64,000 nt of DNA from an uncultured Verrucomicrobiota bacterium (GTDB lineage: Bacteria; Verrucomicrobiota; Kiritimatiellia; Kiritimatiellales; Pontiellaceae): assembly GCA_913065005.1 (NCBI GenBank), contig CAJYAJ010000001.1, positions 1 to 64,000 on the forward strand, in the 5' to 3' direction. The translations under genes were made by a program, and so were the position numbers. Below, one piece after another: positions 53,234 to 64,000 of this stretch (position 1 is its first letter; each line of letters opens with the position of its first letter). The notes under the pieces were generated by a model. The model was not told where the DNA came from and made no database searches. It was given only the letters and a program-made list of their open reading frames with translations.

Positions 53234-56101
53234 CTACGGGGTGCTAATTCTAAAGAATCGCGTAGGCACATGATCAGATACCGGAGTGATGAATAGGTGG
53301 TTCGTTGGTGGGGTTGCTATCAGATCTTCCTGAAATACAACCCAGTTTCCTTCTATTAAGTTGGTGGTAGATTCGATTCGGTAGTCTGAGCCTATATTGG
53401 AATCCCAGACGAGTGCGGTGGTTGCGTTTGACGGATTTTGGTGTATGGATGTATGAATGAGCTGGCGGTAAGTGACGTCGATATAGGGCGGGTTGAGTGC
53501 TTCTGATGATTGAAAATATTTGGCGTTAATGCCATAGCTTTCAAAGCCGCGAAGGCTGATCCCAAAATTATGTTGAGGGTTCTCCTGCCATTGTTTCATA
53601 AGTGTCGTGATATCGAAGTGGACGTACGTTTCAAAAGGTCCGTTGTTTTGGATGAGGAGGCCTAGGGAGTCATTAATTGGATGATCAAATGTGATCGATT
53701 CAGGGGTCCATGCCGCAGCGATAGGATAGAGGTAGACCCCGCCCCATGTGTCGCTGTAACCTTCAATGTGATAGAGATTCAGATATGCAGATTGAATGGG
53801 TAGGGATTTAAGTGTATCGAGATCGAAGCGAATGAAGCTACGCGTAGAATCCTGTGGATTGGTGCCACTCACGAGTTTGCCGGCGATTAGTTCTGAGTTG
53901 TTGTAAACGACATTGTTGGCATATAGATAAACGTCTGTGGCGCTGGTCAAGAGCTGGCGTTCTGGTTGTGGAATGGTGGCAGGATCTTGAAGGATAATGG
54001 TTTTTGTGATGGCGTTGGTTGAATTGAGGTCGTCTCGAATATGGAGGGTTACGATGTACGTTCCATAGTTGGTGTAGCTGTGGGTGTATGTTTTTCCGTG
54101 GGCGGTTGTTCCATCGCCAAGATCCCATTCATAGCGAATGATCATTCCATCGGCATCGGTGGATGCGGTTGCATCGAAGGTAATGGAGTTGGTGGCGTGG
54201 CTATGGACGATCCTATTAGTGAAGTTGGCGAGCGGTTGCTGGTTCCAGCTTGGTATCCAATTGATTCCAGGAATCCAGTCATGTCCGTTGAATTCATAGG
54301 CGCCTGCATCGGGAGCAAGGTCGGTAATGTGGTCGGTGATCCCGGCAATTGGGGTTCCTTGATCGATAGCAATAGATGAGGGAGAAATTCTAAAGTCTCC
54401 GTATTCGGGACCAATGAAGTTGAGTTGTTGAAGAGAGCCATCGGTGTTGTAATTATAATCCACATCGGAGGCGTCGAAGGATCCAAGAGATCCAATGTTA
54501 TTATAGATCGTGATATCGCGAAGGACTTGCCCTGAAGGGGCATATTGGGCGATATCTTCATGGGAACTGTTAACAAAGGTGTTGTTGTAGACTTCAATTT
54601 GGGCACTAGCCATATTCATGCGGAGTGCATTATCATGATCCCATACGACATTATGATGAACGAGGTAATTAATTGAATCGTTATCGAGGTAGACGCCCGT
54701 GCACCATGCGTCTAATTGATTATTTAGTGCTCTTCCTAATCGGAACCAGTTATATCGAATGATGGTGTTTTCACCATCAGTAACTCCCGTTTTAAGGGAG
54801 CCTTGATCTTTCGTAATCCAGCCTGCTCGCGCCACGTGATTATATTCACAAATCGCATTTTTGGCATCTTTTAGATCGATGCCATTGCGGCCTACATCAT
54901 AGATCGTGTTGCTGGAGATGGTGTGCCCGTGTCCGATGGGATGAATTCCCGCGGCCCAGGTTCCGATCCAATTGACATCATAGATCAAGCAGTTTTCAAT
55001 GAGATTGTTTTGATATGAGCCATATGGAATGGTGATTCCCGCACTCCACGAATGTGCGATTTCACAATTTTGAATCGCGCCATTTGACCCTCGCCATTCG
55101 ATGGCGGCATCTTCCATGCCTTTCCATATACGGACATCGGGTAGGTGGGTGCCACCAAAAAGGGGCACTGCATATTCAAGTTTGCAGTTTTTAATAAAGC
55201 AGTATGCGCTATACAGATTCTTAATATTAGCGGCAAAGAAATGAAGACCCGATACTTCGACATATTGGGAATTTTGAATCAATATGCCATGATAACGTGT
55301 TCGTATTTCCACATCTAATTCATATGGGTTTCCATGATGGGGTGCGTGAAAATATAGATGACCATCCTCATTGTCATAGTACCATTCTGAAGGGGAATCG
55401 ATGGCGTTGTAGGTATCAAAAATAAAATATGGATTTCCCGCCTGTGGTTGAAGGGAGCCGTTGTTGGAGTTATTGATAAAGGTAAGCTGATTGGTGTTGT
55501 GATCGGTGATCGTAGAAGAAGTTGAAGTCCATTGAGCTCCAGGTAAATACCAGATCTTTGCATTATTCCAGTGTTCGGCAGGAAATTGACTGAGCTCAGA
55601 ATCATATAACGTTGAGCTTTGATTTGGCCCTACGGTGGGCATTGAATCGATGTAGGCAAAATGGGGTTGCAGGAGATGGGAACTCGTATTAGGCCATCTT
55701 GCTTCCGTCATCATGTTTCGACTCTCAAATACTTGCAGCACCTCTTCAGTGGGTGTTCTGAAAATGGAGTTTTCAACATGGCTCCAAGTATTGATTTCGT
55801 CTAAACCTGTAATGATAACGGTTTCGTTTGAGTATGCTTGTATGCGGGTTATGTTATTTTCATTTCCCCACTTATTCTGAATGATTACGGTTTCGCGATA
55901 GGTCCCTCCTCGAATGTAGCAGATGTCGCCAATTTGGAGTTGGTCGACTGCATATTGAAGGGTTCTAAAAGGAGCATTTATTGTGCCGTTGTTTGTATTA
56001 TTCCCATCAACGGAAACAAATAAAGAAACAGCGTCAACGCGTAAAATAATACCTACGCATAAAAGTAATATGGAATGTCTCATCGCATTATTTTGGTGCA
56101 T
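53234..56101 (-). CDS. Secreted right-handed beta-helix protein with PKD and DNRLRE/CBM96-like domains
   Basis: SVDGNNTNNGTINAPFRTLQYAVDQLQIGDICYIRGGTYRE; ITFDATASTDADGMIIRYEWDLGDGTTAHGKTYTHSYTNYGTYIVTL (PKD); TDVYLYANN...SFIRFDLDTL (DNRLRE-like). Confidence 0.82.
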   Translation of the reverse strand: MHQNNAMRHSILLLCVGIILRVDAVSLFVSVDGNNTNNGTINAPFRTLQYAVDQLQIGDICYIRGGTYRETVIIQNKWGNENNITRIQAYSNETVIITGLDEINTWSHVENSIFRTPTEEVLQVFESRNMMTEARWPNTSSHLLQPHFAYIDSMPTVGPNQSSTLYDSELSQFPAEHWNNAKIWYLPGAQWTSTSSTITDHNTNQLTFINNSNNGSLQPQAGNPYFIFDTYNAIDSPSEWYYDNEDGHLYFHAPHHGNPYELDVEIRTRYHGILIQNSQYVEVSGLHFFAANIKNLYSAYCFIKNCKLEYAVPLFGGTHLPDVRIWKGMEDAAIEWRGSNGAIQNCEIAHSWSAGITIPYGSYQNNLIENCLIYDVNWIGTWAAGIHPIGHGHTISSNTIYDVGRNGIDLKDAKNAICEYNHVARAGWITKDQGSLKTGVTDGENTIIRYNWFRLGRALNNQLDAWCTGVYLDNDSINYLVHHNVVWDHDNALRMNMASAQIEVYNNTFVNSSHEDIAQYAPSGQVLRDITIYNNIGSLGSFDASDVDYNYNTDGSLQQLNFIGPEYGDFRISPSSIAIDQGTPIAGITDHITDLAPDAGAYEFNGHDWIPGINWIPSWNQQPLANFTNRIVHSHATNSITFDATASTDADGMIIRYEWDLGDGTTAHGKTYTHSYTNYGTYIVTLHIRDDLNSTNAITKTIILQDPATIPQPERQLLTSATDVYLYANNVVYNNSELIAGKLVSGTNPQDSTRSFIRFDLDTLKSLPIQSAYLNLYHIEGYSDTWGGVYLYPIAAAWTPESITFDHPINDSLGLLIQNNGPFETYVHFDITTLMKQWQENPQHNFGISLRGFESYGINAKYFQSSEALNPPYIDVTYRQLIHTSIHQNPSNATTALVWDSNIGSDYRIESTTNLIEGNWVVFQEDLIATPPTNHLFITPVSDHVPTRFFRISTP

Positions 56102-56279
56102 TAAAATCTTTATCTATAGAACGTCTTGCAAGCGGCACTTTTATAAAAAAAAGAGATCAAATCAAGGTTTTGAAAAAATGGACTCCGAAATCGGGTTTAT
56201 TTGCGACATGCTAAAAGGAGTTTCTTTAAAGAAGCGGGGCAGCTGATGGCTGGGTCTAATGAGGGTTGAAGGAGGATCA

Positions 56280-57434
56280 TCATTCAGTATCCTTGCGTTT
56301 AAAAGTCGGAGTAAACAGGTGTTTTGCGATCATTATGGGTTCCCTCCGTTTTAAAAAAATGGTTTGTAGGATAGCCCCCATTCCGAGCCACAAACTCACG
56401 GCTTGAATCGGTACGCCTAATCCGGGTATCAAACCGATGAGGGAGAGAAGTAGTAAGCCGATTGCGGAGGCGAGTAAGAGTCGTCCGGTTTCGGCACCGT
56501 TGAATGTAAGGACGAGAATGCCGATGAGGCAGGCCGTAATAATTTGGCTCAAATAGACCCATGCACCCCAGAGACCCAGCATGAACAGGCCGGTGGGAAG
56601 GCCGATCAAAGAGGTGAGGCAGAAAACACCGATGATCGGCAATACACCCGAAGCAAGAAAGCCGATCAGTGAGCATTTGAGTGGGGCGGAAAAAATAAGA
56701 TGGGTGGCGTGGGCGGCTTGTCCGGGAAACAGGAGGAGGTAGAGTACACCAACTAGAAAAGCGGCAAAAAGCCAGAGACCGCGTGATTTGAGTTGGGCAA
56801 TTGAAAAGGGTGAAACAGCAGAGCCAGCGTCATCTTTGAGAATGGTTCCTCCAACTTGAGCGGGATCGATGATAAGGATTTGATCAGTACGGTAGGTGAA
56901 GTCGCCTGCTACCCGTAACCCATCAGCTATCAGCGTTTCGCGGGCTTGTATGTGGGCATCTCCACCGATGGTTCCTTCTAGTGTGAGTAGGGTGCCGGCG
57001 GTGACGTGTAGATCCCCTTCGATGGTTCCTTCCATGATAGCTTTATCCGCTATCAATCGAACGGTTCCTCCAATCGAGGCTTTTTCGGAGATCGTTACAG
57101 TGTCGGCAAGGAGCGTCAGATTGCCTTCGATGATCCCTTCAATACGAACTACTTTACCGGTAATGCGAACGTTGCGTTTGGCGGTGCCAATTAGAGCGGT
57201 TTCCATGCCCGCTATTCCGTTGATGTTGCCTTCATAGGTTCCGGAAAAAAAGAGGGGATTGGCGCACAGGATAGTGAGATCGTTGAGGAAGATCCCTTCG
57301 GGTTGTGCGACGGTGGCTATGATCCATTGTTCATCTTCGACCTGTTGGTCTGCTGGAATAATATATTGATTGGTGATGGTGATGGCGGTGGCGAAGAGCG
57401 GCAGCAGAAGGGTTGCGATTAGGATGTTTCGCAT
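56280..57434 (-). CDS. Bactofilin-like polymer-forming domain fused to C-terminal membrane region
   Basis: Signal peptide; short beta repeats (VRIEGIIEGNLTLLADTVTISEKASIGGTVRLIADKAIMEGTIEGDLHVTAGTLLTLEGTIGGDAHIQA) then ~4-5 TM segments. Confidence 0.7.
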   Translation of the reverse strand: MRNILIATLLLPLFATAITITNQYIIPADQQVEDEQWIIATVAQPEGIFLNDLTILCANPLFFSGTYEGNINGIAGMETALIGTAKRNVRITGKVVRIEGIIEGNLTLLADTVTISEKASIGGTVRLIADKAIMEGTIEGDLHVTAGTLLTLEGTIGGDAHIQARETLIADGLRVAGDFTYRTDQILIIDPAQVGGTILKDDAGSAVSPFSIAQLKSRGLWLFAAFLVGVLYLLLFPGQAAHATHLIFSAPLKCSLIGFLASGVLPIIGVFCLTSLIGLPTGLFMLGLWGAWVYLSQIITACLIGILVLTFNGAETGRLLLASAIGLLLLSLIGLIPGLGVPIQAVSLWLGMGAILQTIFLKRREPIMIAKHLFTPTFKRKDTE

Positions 57435-57907
57435 GGGGCATCCTCTCGTACCGTAATGGTGGCATTTTGGACCGCGACTACATGGACGGATTTACCCGCT
57501 TCGATCCAGTCGGCATCTGCCATTACGTCTATACGTTTCCCCTCGATTAGAGCGATGCCCGCGGGTCGCAAATTGGAGAGTGCTTCTCCGGCGGCTCCAA
57601 GTTCAATGTCGGGTTTGGTATGAGATTGGGAGGTATCGAGATTGTCGCTCAAGGTGAGGTTGCGACCCATTCGGCTTTTCGGGAAAAAGCGCATCCATAG
57701 AATGAAGGTGAGGATGAGCAAAAAAAGAAGGCCGATTGCGCTTAAGGTATTCCAGGGGGCGTCAAACTGAAAGTAGCCGACGGCGGCCGCGGCAAGCCAG
57801 ATAAGCGCACCGATGATACCGAGAAGGCCGCCCGGTAAAAAGATCTCCATGCCGATGAGAACAAATCCGCTTAAAACGAGTATGCTGTATAAGGTTGTTG
57901 GTTCCAT
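57419..57907 (-). CDS. NfeD-family protein
   Basis: LVLSGFVLIGMEIFLPGGLLGIIGALIWLAAAAVGYF; C-terminal OB-like GAAGEALSNLRPAGIALIEGKRIDVMADADWIEAGKSVHVVAV. Confidence 0.85.
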   Translation of the reverse strand: MEPTTLYSILVLSGFVLIGMEIFLPGGLLGIIGALIWLAAAAVGYFQFDAPWNTLSAIGLLFLLILTFILWMRFFPKSRMGRNLTLSDNLDTSQSHTKPDIELGAAGEALSNLRPAGIALIEGKRIDVMADADWIEAGKSVHVVAVQNATITVREDAPCETS

Positions 57908-57909
57908 TT

Positions 57910-58746
57910 TTACTCTACTCCCATGTTGTGTAAATCCCGAATGATGTTCGGTTGATCGGGTTCGGAATTACAGGGCGGAAGAAAGGGGAGTGGACCCTCG
58001 CCTTTGCCCAGACTCGTTGCTTGCTTTAGATTTTGATTTAGATAGGTTTTTGCGGTTTGGACCGCTTGTGGAAGGGATTCGCCACGGGCGAATGCGGCCG
58101 CGGTTGCCGAAGCAAATACGCAGCCGGTCCCATGTGTGGCTCGGGTGCTCATTCGCGGACTTTCCATGAGGAAGCGGTGGGAGGCATCCATAAACAGGTC
58201 AGAGCAGTGGGCACCAGCGGCATGCCCACCCTTGAGGAGTACTGCCTGAGCGCCGGCCTCAAGTAACGCATTGGCTAATTCTTGGGGTGAGGCTTGTGGA
58301 AGACCGGTTAATTCTCTTGCCTCAGGCAGATTGGGAGTGAGTAGCATGGCACGCGGTATGATGCGTGTTTGGAGGGTTGCGAGCGCTTCTTCGGATAACA
58401 GCGCGGTACCGGAGGTGGATCGTAGTACGGGGTCGCAGATGTAGGGAATCGTGGGATGCGATGCGAGCAGATCCGCCACGGTTTCGATGGCGTCTGCGAG
58501 CATGCCGGATTTAATAATCGCAGGTGGAAGATCGGAGATCAGGCTGTTCCATTGCGCTTGAATAAGCGGATCGGAAACGGGTTCGATGGATTGAACGCCT
58601 TGTGTATTCTGAGCGGTAATGGCGGTGGTGATGGAGCAACCGTGCAAGCCGAAGGCACGGAAGACCTGCAAGTCTGCTTGTATTCCTGCTCCGCCGCCGC
58701 TATCTGACCCGGCCATCGTCCAGGCGATGAGCGGTTTAGTTTTCAT
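57910..58746 (-). CDS. thiD: Hydroxymethylpyrimidine/phosphomethylpyrimidine kinase
   Basis: AWTMAGSDSGGGAGIQADLQVFRAFGLHGCSITTAITAQNTQGV, HGTGCVFASATAAAFARG. Confidence 0.95.
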   Translation of the reverse strand: MKTKPLIAWTMAGSDSGGGAGIQADLQVFRAFGLHGCSITTAITAQNTQGVQSIEPVSDPLIQAQWNSLISDLPPAIIKSGMLADAIETVADLLASHPTIPYICDPVLRSTSGTALLSEEALATLQTRIIPRAMLLTPNLPEARELTGLPQASPQELANALLEAGAQAVLLKGGHAAGAHCSDLFMDASHRFLMESPRMSTRATHGTGCVFASATAAAFARGESLPQAVQTAKTYLNQNLKQATSLGKGEGPLPFLPPCNSEPDQPNIIRDLHNMGVE

Positions 58747-59050
58747 TGGTTTCGAGGGTGCTGGGAAAATGAAAAATGGTTTCGTCGGGATGTGCATATC
58801 CGACTTCATGGGCGATTCGTTCCACAAAGTCGGAATCGGTTGCAAAGCGTCGTTGGTGTTCTTTGAGGGTTTGTTCGGCGATGATGGTTTGGTCGATTTC
58901 TCGCTGAAGCGATTGACTCCGCTCTTGATAGGTTTTGAATTGATGTACTTTTGGGATGAATGCTAGCGCAATCCCGACGACAACGACGCCGAGCAAAATG
59001 CCGAGAACCACTCGGTTGATCAAATTCCAATATTTTTCGGTCTGTTGCAT
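58736..59050 (-). CDS. FtsB/DivIC-type septum formation initiator
   Basis: TM segment plus coiled coil KTYQERSQSLQREIDQTIIAEQTLKEHQRR; FVERIAHEVGYAHPDETIFHF. Confidence 0.75.
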   Translation of the reverse strand: MQQTEKYWNLINRVVLGILLGVVVVGIALAFIPKVHQFKTYQERSQSLQREIDQTIIAEQTLKEHQRRFATDSDFVERIAHEVGYAHPDETIFHFPSTLETNEN

Positions 59051-59104
59051 ACGATCCTTATATTCGAATAGGGTACTGGTTGGGGGAGTGGGTCGCAAGA
59101 GCGA

Positions 59105-59133
59105 AAAAAGGCGGCTTGAGAAGCCGCCTTTCT
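59105..59133 (-). terminator. Rho-independent terminator after eno
   Basis: AAAGGCGGCTT-GAG-AAGCCGCCTTT. Confidence 0.8.
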
Positions 59134-59155
59134 GTACTCGATTTGGCATGAATGT

Positions 59156-60472
<1,317 letters not shown>

Positions 60473-60544
60473 TTAATCGAAGGCGTGAATATAGGCGTGG
60501 ACCTAGATGCTCGCAAACAAAATAGCATTAGAAGTTTGTGCGTT

Positions 60545-61906
60545 TTACCAACGTAAGACGGAGAGGGAGAAGGTGTTGGCATTGCGCAGATGCTTCATGG
60601 GAACCCAGCGTTGATTATAGTTGGGACCCCAACTATCGGTGATGCAGCTTTCATCGGTTTGGCGGTTGTAGCCGATGATCATGCAGATATGGCCGCCGCC
60701 TCGGCGGAATTCGAGGGCTTCGATGTCGAGATCGGGCTCTTCGGGTTCTTTGCCTGAGCGGATGGCGTTGTGGTGATTGGCAATGGCTTGAAATCCGGGG
60801 GTGCTTGTGAAAGACCACATGAGGGGGAGTCCGCGGTCGATCTGTTTTGCGATTTCATCCATTTCGATTTGGCTTTCTAATTCAATGAGATCGCGTCCAT
60901 AGGTGGAGAGTAAGGGCTGCATCGCTTTTTTGATTTCATGTGGATAGGTTCCGCCGCCTGCTGAGGTGTTGGCGACCACGGCGATGAGATACATATCGGC
61001 TGGGATTTCGAAATAGCGCAAATAGCGCTCCCACGTGGCGGGGGAGCAGTAGCCTTTTGCGCCTTGGTCGATCATGGGAATGTTTTTGATGATGACGTCT
61101 CCATTTGGGAGCGTTTTGACGCAGCTTGCCACGCGTGTGCGGAGAGCGCTATAGCCTAGTTTGTCGTTTCGTCCTCCGCGCTCGGCGCGTTCGTAGGGCA
61201 TGATGCGTAGGGTTACGAATTTGCCTTCCATGTGGGAGAGCAGGAGGGCGTGATTGTTCCAGTCCCAGCGCCAGACTTTTTCGCGTAGGTCGCCGCGGCC
61301 GATGGAGTCTCGTCGAGGTTTTCCGAGTCGTTGGCGAAGGGTCATTTCGAGGCGTTCAGCGGCGGCTTCGATGGCTTCTTCGGCTTCGTCTCTGTAGCGG
61401 TATGGGGCGTCGCCTTGATTGAGGAAAATGATATTAAAGCTGTCGACATGATTTTCTTTTCCATAAAGCGCAGTGGCATAGGCGGGTTCGCTAAGAATAT
61501 GGGTTTCGCCGTTCATATAGCCGCGATAATTTTCCATGAAATCAGTTTTTGATTCAAACTGGATGTGGAGGCGGTGGGCTGTATTTGAGGTGGTGTCGTC
61601 CCATAACCATTCGTCTTGCCAGAGATCGATTCCAAAACAGGCATTCATCTCCTGCCAATGAACCGGGTGAAGACGTCCGCGATTGCGGTGTTTGAGGAGA
61701 TATTCAAGGTGCTCAACATCAGCGGGAATAAAAATATCGAACGGTACGGTGATGGTTTGGCGGTTTTCTTTTTTGAGAACGACTTCTCGGCGGGAGTAGA
61801 CTTTGACGACGTCTGCATTGATTTGCCGTCCGTTTTCTTTTTCGGTCCAGACCCGCGCTTCGCTATTCAAGACGCAGATGAGCAGAAGTAACATTCCATA
61901 TCTCAT
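60545..61906 (-). CDS. Secreted SHD1-like + papain-like (C39-type) cysteine peptidase domain protein
   Basis: Signal peptide MRYGMLLLLICVLNSEA; ARVWTEKENGRQINADVVKVYSRREVVLKKENRQTITVPFDIFIPADVEHL (SHD1-like); DQGAKGYCSPATWERYLRYF and GGHICMIIGYN...ITDSWGP (Cys/His/Asx). Confidence 0.75.
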   Translation of the reverse strand: MRYGMLLLLICVLNSEARVWTEKENGRQINADVVKVYSRREVVLKKENRQTITVPFDIFIPADVEHLEYLLKHRNRGRLHPVHWQEMNACFGIDLWQDEWLWDDTTSNTAHRLHIQFESKTDFMENYRGYMNGETHILSEPAYATALYGKENHVDSFNIIFLNQGDAPYRYRDEAEEAIEAAAERLEMTLRQRLGKPRRDSIGRGDLREKVWRWDWNNHALLLSHMEGKFVTLRIMPYERAERGGRNDKLGYSALRTRVASCVKTLPNGDVIIKNIPMIDQGAKGYCSPATWERYLRYFEIPADMYLIAVVANTSAGGGTYPHEIKKAMQPLLSTYGRDLIELESQIEMDEIAKQIDRGLPLMWSFTSTPGFQAIANHHNAIRSGKEPEEPDLDIEALEFRRGGGHICMIIGYNRQTDESCITDSWGPNYNQRWVPMKHLRNANTFSLSVLRW

Positions 61907-61951
61907 ATCTTCTTTATATACAGATGCGATGTGTTGAGGTAGACAAAAGTA

Positions 61952-62740
61952 ATGAATCTCTTTGATGCACATTGTCATTTGCAAGATGCGCGATTGGCGG
62001 AAGACCGGGCGGGGGTGCTGTTGCGCGCACGTGCTGCGGGGGTTGATCGAATTGCGATCAAGGGAGCGTCGGAGGTGGATTGGTCGGAGGTGGAGTTATT
62101 GGTTGAGTCGGATTCTTTCTTGCATCCTTCGTTTGGTTTGCACCCTTGGTTTTTGAAGCAGCGTACGTCGGAGTGGGCGGTGCGGTTGAATGCGTTACTT
62201 GAAAAATATCCGCAGGCGGGGGTGGGTGAAATTGGAATCGATCCAGATCCGAAGGGGAATCAAGCAGAGTCAATAGAGGTGCAGGAAGAGATTTTTCTTG
62301 TGCAGTTAGAGATGGCTCAACGGTGGAAACGACCGGTGTCGATTCATTGTCGAGGTGCGTGGGGGCGCTTGTTGGATTTACTCGATAGGGCGGGTACGCT
62401 GCCGGGCGGATGGATGATTCATTGTTTTGGGGGTTCGGTGGAAGTGGCGCAAGAGTTATTGCGTAGAGGGGCGTATCTCTCTTTTTCTGGAACGATTACA
62501 CGCCCGAATAATCGAAGGGCAGCGGAGGTCTTGCCGTGCGTCCCGGCGGAGCGGTTGTTGCTTGAAACGGATGCGCCGGACCTTTTGCCGATCGGGGCGG
62601 TGGGCCCACTTAACGCACCTGAAAATTTACCCAGAATATTGGCTTGTGTCGCCTTCTTGCGTGGCGAATCAGAAGCTGAAGTGGCTTCTATGACGTATCA
62701 AAATACGTGCCGACTTTTTGCTCCAACGTTGGAGCTATAA
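61952..62740 (+). CDS. TatD-family metal-dependent hydrolase
   Basis: LFDAHCHLQDARL, VGEIGIDP, ETDAPDLLPIG. Confidence 0.92.
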   Translation: MNLFDAHCHLQDARLAEDRAGVLLRARAAGVDRIAIKGASEVDWSEVELLVESDSFLHPSFGLHPWFLKQRTSEWAVRLNALLEKYPQAGVGEIGIDPDPKGNQAESIEVQEEIFLVQLEMAQRWKRPVSIHCRGAWGRLLDLLDRAGTLPGGWMIHCFGGSVEVAQELLRRGAYLSFSGTITRPNNRRAAEVLPCVPAERLLLETDAPDLLPIGAVGPLNAPENLPRILACVAFLRGESEAEVASMTYQNTCRLFAPTLEL

Positions 62741-62806
62741 AAGATAGGGCTTGTGCTTTCTTTATAAATAGTTAATTATATTAATTATTATACAAAGGAG
62801 CGTTTT

Positions 62807-63996
62807 ATGAAAATATGTATCTGTCGAATGGGGGTCGTTTTATGCCTGTTGTTGCCTCTTTTTTTTACAGAAGCTTCGCGACCGTCACCGCCGAGTGATC
62901 CTGATTTATTGCCTACGGTAAGGGGACTCTCTGGTATTCGGTTTTGGGGAGACCTGCCGATCCCCAAGAATGTGGAACCGATTGATGAACTTGCGAAACA
63001 GATTTTATCGGATACGACCTATGACCCGGTGTGTGATATGTCATTTCTTGTTATTTCTGGCGGTGGTTCCAGAGGGGCTTTTGGGGCGGGCTGGCTCTCG
63101 GGCTGGAGTGATTCTGGGACCCGTCCAACTTTCAGGCTCGTGACTGGGATTAGCACGGGGGCGCTTACCGCGCCGTTTGCTTTTTTGGGTGAAGCTTATG
63201 ACGATGTGTTAGAAGAGCTTTATACTCTTTACTCAACCACGAATATTTTGGATCCGAGTCATCCCAATGATAACAGTCGATTGCGATCGATCTTAAAGAA
63301 ATATATCGGCCAAGCTGAGATTCAAAAAATAGCGGATGAATATCGAAAGGGCAGACGCTTGGTGGTGGGTACCACTTGGTGGATGTGCTTCGTCCGGTGG
63401 CTTGGGATTTGAGTGCGATTGCCGCATCGGGGTCGAGTGAGTCGTTGGATACCATGTTGGATGTGATGCTGGCTTCGGCGGGGGTTCCTGGATTGTTGCC
63501 TCCGGTTTTATTTGAATCGACGATGAGGGGTTCCACGTATGGAGAGCTTCATGCGGATGGAGGTCTAGCTAAGCTTGAATTTTTGGAACCGATTGCAGCT
63601 CGAATAGGGGCGGCTTTGAGCAAAGTGGGTCACACTGGTCCCACGATGGTTTATATTTTACATAACGATCGCGTGGCTCCGGCTGTTGCAGAAGTGAAGA
63701 TAGATCCGAATGCGATTATCTCTTCGGCTTTATTGAGTCTGTTTCGATCGAATGGATTTTATGCACTCAATAATATATTTAATGAGAGTCGAATCGATGG
63801 TGAGATATATCAGCTGACGTATATTCCGGCCTCATTTACACAGCGCCCGCGCGAGGTTTTTGATATCCACTATATGAGGGCACTGTTTACATTAGCGCAT
63901 GATACGGCGAAAGAAGGACCTGATTGGCAGTCCCAACCTCCGCCATACCCTGCTTTGAGCGGATTGCAACAAAGGCTTATGCGTTTGAATATGTAA
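62807..63996 (+). pseudogene. Patatin-like phospholipase, interrupted by a frameshift
   Basis: Frame 1 (62807..63412): FLVISGGGSRGAFGAGWLSG and GISTGALTAPF. Frame 2 (63376..63996): VDVLRPVAWDLSAIAASGS...YGELHADGGL. The two ORFs join at VVGTT|VDVLRP (~63371-63379). Confidence 0.85.
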
Positions 63997-64000
63997 GATT

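Overview
The window is a densely coded bacterial chromosomal segment with about 60 genes. I saw no rRNA, tRNA, CRISPR array, prophage or transposase. Most of it is core metabolism and cell-envelope functions. On the left are dnaJ 3' end-rsmE-parA, bcp, galM, RNase G, and a complete rod-shape block (rodA-mrdA-mreD-mreC-mreB on the minus strand). The centre has SDR-ubiD, a compact TCA block (mdh; sdhCAB-sucCD-gltA), tpx, hisB-hisH and a biotin block (bioA, bioD, bioC, a BioH-like hydrolase, bioF) interrupted by an opposite-strand mscS. Next come ilvD, rluD, an ECF sigma factor with a putative anti-sigma protein, an rpiB-glyA fusion beside ywlE- and sua5-like genes, and priA. The right side carries floA, ppiD-like, large secreted beta-rich proteins, a bactofilin-like/NfeD pair, thiD, ftsB, eno, a SHD1+C39-peptidase-like protein, tatD and a frameshifted patatin gene. 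The secreted-protein style (SHD1-like, DPDNDGFNNLLEYALGGNP, 'Y.ve.s.nL..W...fyR' C-termini) suggests a PVC-superphylum-like bacterium, but this is an inference. I found no clearly novel multi-gene system. The best leads are an RpiB-GlyA fusion, an internal ~100-residue duplication in PBP2, a UDG-family-4-like protein with a degenerate active site, a decayed toxin/antitoxin-like pair, a bactofilin-like membrane protein paired with NfeD, an orphan terminator upstream of the SDR gene, and several frameshifted genes. No database searches were run; all family calls are from recognised motifs.
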